DNA of 64,000 nt from Paraburkholderia xenovorans LB400 (GTDB taxonomy: Bacteria; Pseudomonadota; Gammaproteobacteria; Burkholderiales; Burkholderiaceae), in the NCBI RefSeq assembly GCF_000013645.1, contig NC_007951.1, positions 2,666,001 through 2,730,000 on the forward strand. Reading direction: 5' to 3'. Each line of letters starts with the position of its first letter. Positions within the stretch are counted from its first letter, which is position 1. Of the stretch, positions 63,274 to 64,000 are shown one piece after another. The notes beneath the pieces are model-generated. The model was not told where the DNA came from. It saw only the letters and a list, made by a program, of their open reading frames with translations, and did not search any database. Position numbers and translations under genes: made by a program.

Positions 63274-64000
63274 TTACGCGCCGAACCGTTCGATCACGAA
63301 ATCGATGAAGCTGGTCAGCTTGGGCGTGGCGCGGCGATCACGCGGATACAGCAGATGGACCGGCGCGCCCTCGGGCAGATAGTCTTCCAGCACCGACACC
63401 AATTCGCCGCTGGCGATTTCTCTGGCGAGCAGCGCCTCCGGCTGCAACACCAGACCGAAGCCGTGCAGCGCGGCCACCTTGAGCGCCTGGCCGTTGTTCG
63501 CGCGAAACCGTCCGGCGCGCAGATGGTTTTCGTCCGCGGTCTCGCCGCCCAGGCGCCACAAACCTTCGCGGCCCCAGTGCAGAAACCCCAGGCATTCGTG
63601 CTGCATCAGATCTTCCGGCGTGCGCGGCGTGCCGGCGCGCGCCAGATAGGCCGGCGACGCGCATGCGCGCATCCGGTAAGGCTTCAGCGGCCGCGCGACG
63701 AAACTCGAATCCGGCAACTGGCCGATACGCACCGACGCGTCGAAGCCCTCTTCCACGAGGTCGATCACGCGGTTCGAAAGGTCGAGTTCGAGCGTGATGT
63801 CCGGCCACGCGGTAAGGTACTCGGTCATCGCCGGAGCGAAGACTTCGACGCCGTAAGTGAGCGGCGCCGTCACCTTGAGCACGCCGCGCGGTGCGGCGGC
63901 CATTGCCTCGGCGAGCGACTCGGCGTCTTTCACGTCGGCGAGGATGCGCCGGCATTGCTCGTAATACTGCCGGCCAATCTCGGTCAGGCTTTGCCGGCGC
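63274..64000 (-). CDS. LysR-family transcriptional regulator, N-terminus cut by the window edge
   Basis: The visible 727 bases cover the effector domain: LTEIGRQYYEQCRRILADV, GVLKVTAPLTYGVEVFAPAM and FDASVRIGQLPDSSFVARPL are typical of LysR. The DNA-binding start is beyond base 64000. A GTG-initiated shorter frame at 63933 is not the real start. It ends at 63274. Confidence 0.9.
   Translation of the reverse strand, partial: RRQSLTEIGRQYYEQCRRILADVKDAESLAEAMAAAPRGVLKVTAPLTYGVEVFAPAMTEYLTAWPDITLELDLSNRVIDLVEEGFDASVRIGQLPDSSFVARPLKPYRMRACASPAYLARAGTPRTPEDLMQHECLGFLHWGREGLWRLGGETADENHLRAGRFRANNGQALKVAALHGFGLVLQPEALLAREIASGELVSVLEDYLPEGAPVHLLYPRDRRATPKLTSFIDFVIERFGA

Overview
The window is GC-rich chromosomal DNA of a Burkholderia/Paraburkholderia-type betaproteobacterium. 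This is inferred from codon use, the porin and LysR content, a PobA/IlvA/RbsBACR gene set of that type, and the dense operons with ATGA overlaps. I see no rRNA, tRNA, CRISPR array, insertion sequence or prophage. Many genes lie on the minus strand.

Layout. 1-5 kb: a truncated GntR regulator, a porin, a decayed Hsp70-like gene, a ParA ATPase and pobA. 5-15 kb: ilvA behind an isoleucine-rich leader peptide and attenuator; a three-gene operon of adenylation enzyme, carrier protein and double alpha/beta hydrolase; and the lysyl-phosphatidylglycerol pair mprF-acvB. 15-31 kb: a small protein with its own promoter, two DHA2-type exporters, a DUF421 membrane protein, an acyl-CoA dehydrogenase/methyltransferase/glycosyltransferase operon, a PAS hybrid kinase, a flavoprotein reductase, a chemoreceptor, an SDR, LysR regulators and a DUF1488 protein. 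31-39 kb: an orphan 776-residue effector-like protein, then an operon of ABC importer, Rieske oxygenase and purine/pterin-type deaminase. 39-50 kb: small proteins, a glycosyltransferase, a metabolite:proton symporter, the PrkA-YeaH-SpoVR stress set and a hydratase. 50-64 kb: a chemoreceptor with a C-terminal DWETF tether, the rbsBACR sugar system, corA behind a terminator-like hairpin, an orphan CydX-like peptide coupled to a P-loop kinase, a saccharopine-dehydrogenase-family enzyme, a relic of ubiX, an Lrp regulator and a truncated LysR gene.

The strongest unannotated signals are the ilvA attenuator (leader peptide, terminator and antiterminator can all be read), the stand-alone amino-acid adenylation/carrier/hydrolase operon with unusual hydrolase nucleophile elbows, the effector-like orphan, and the importer/Rieske/deaminase operon. 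All functional statements rest on reading motifs by eye; no database search was run.
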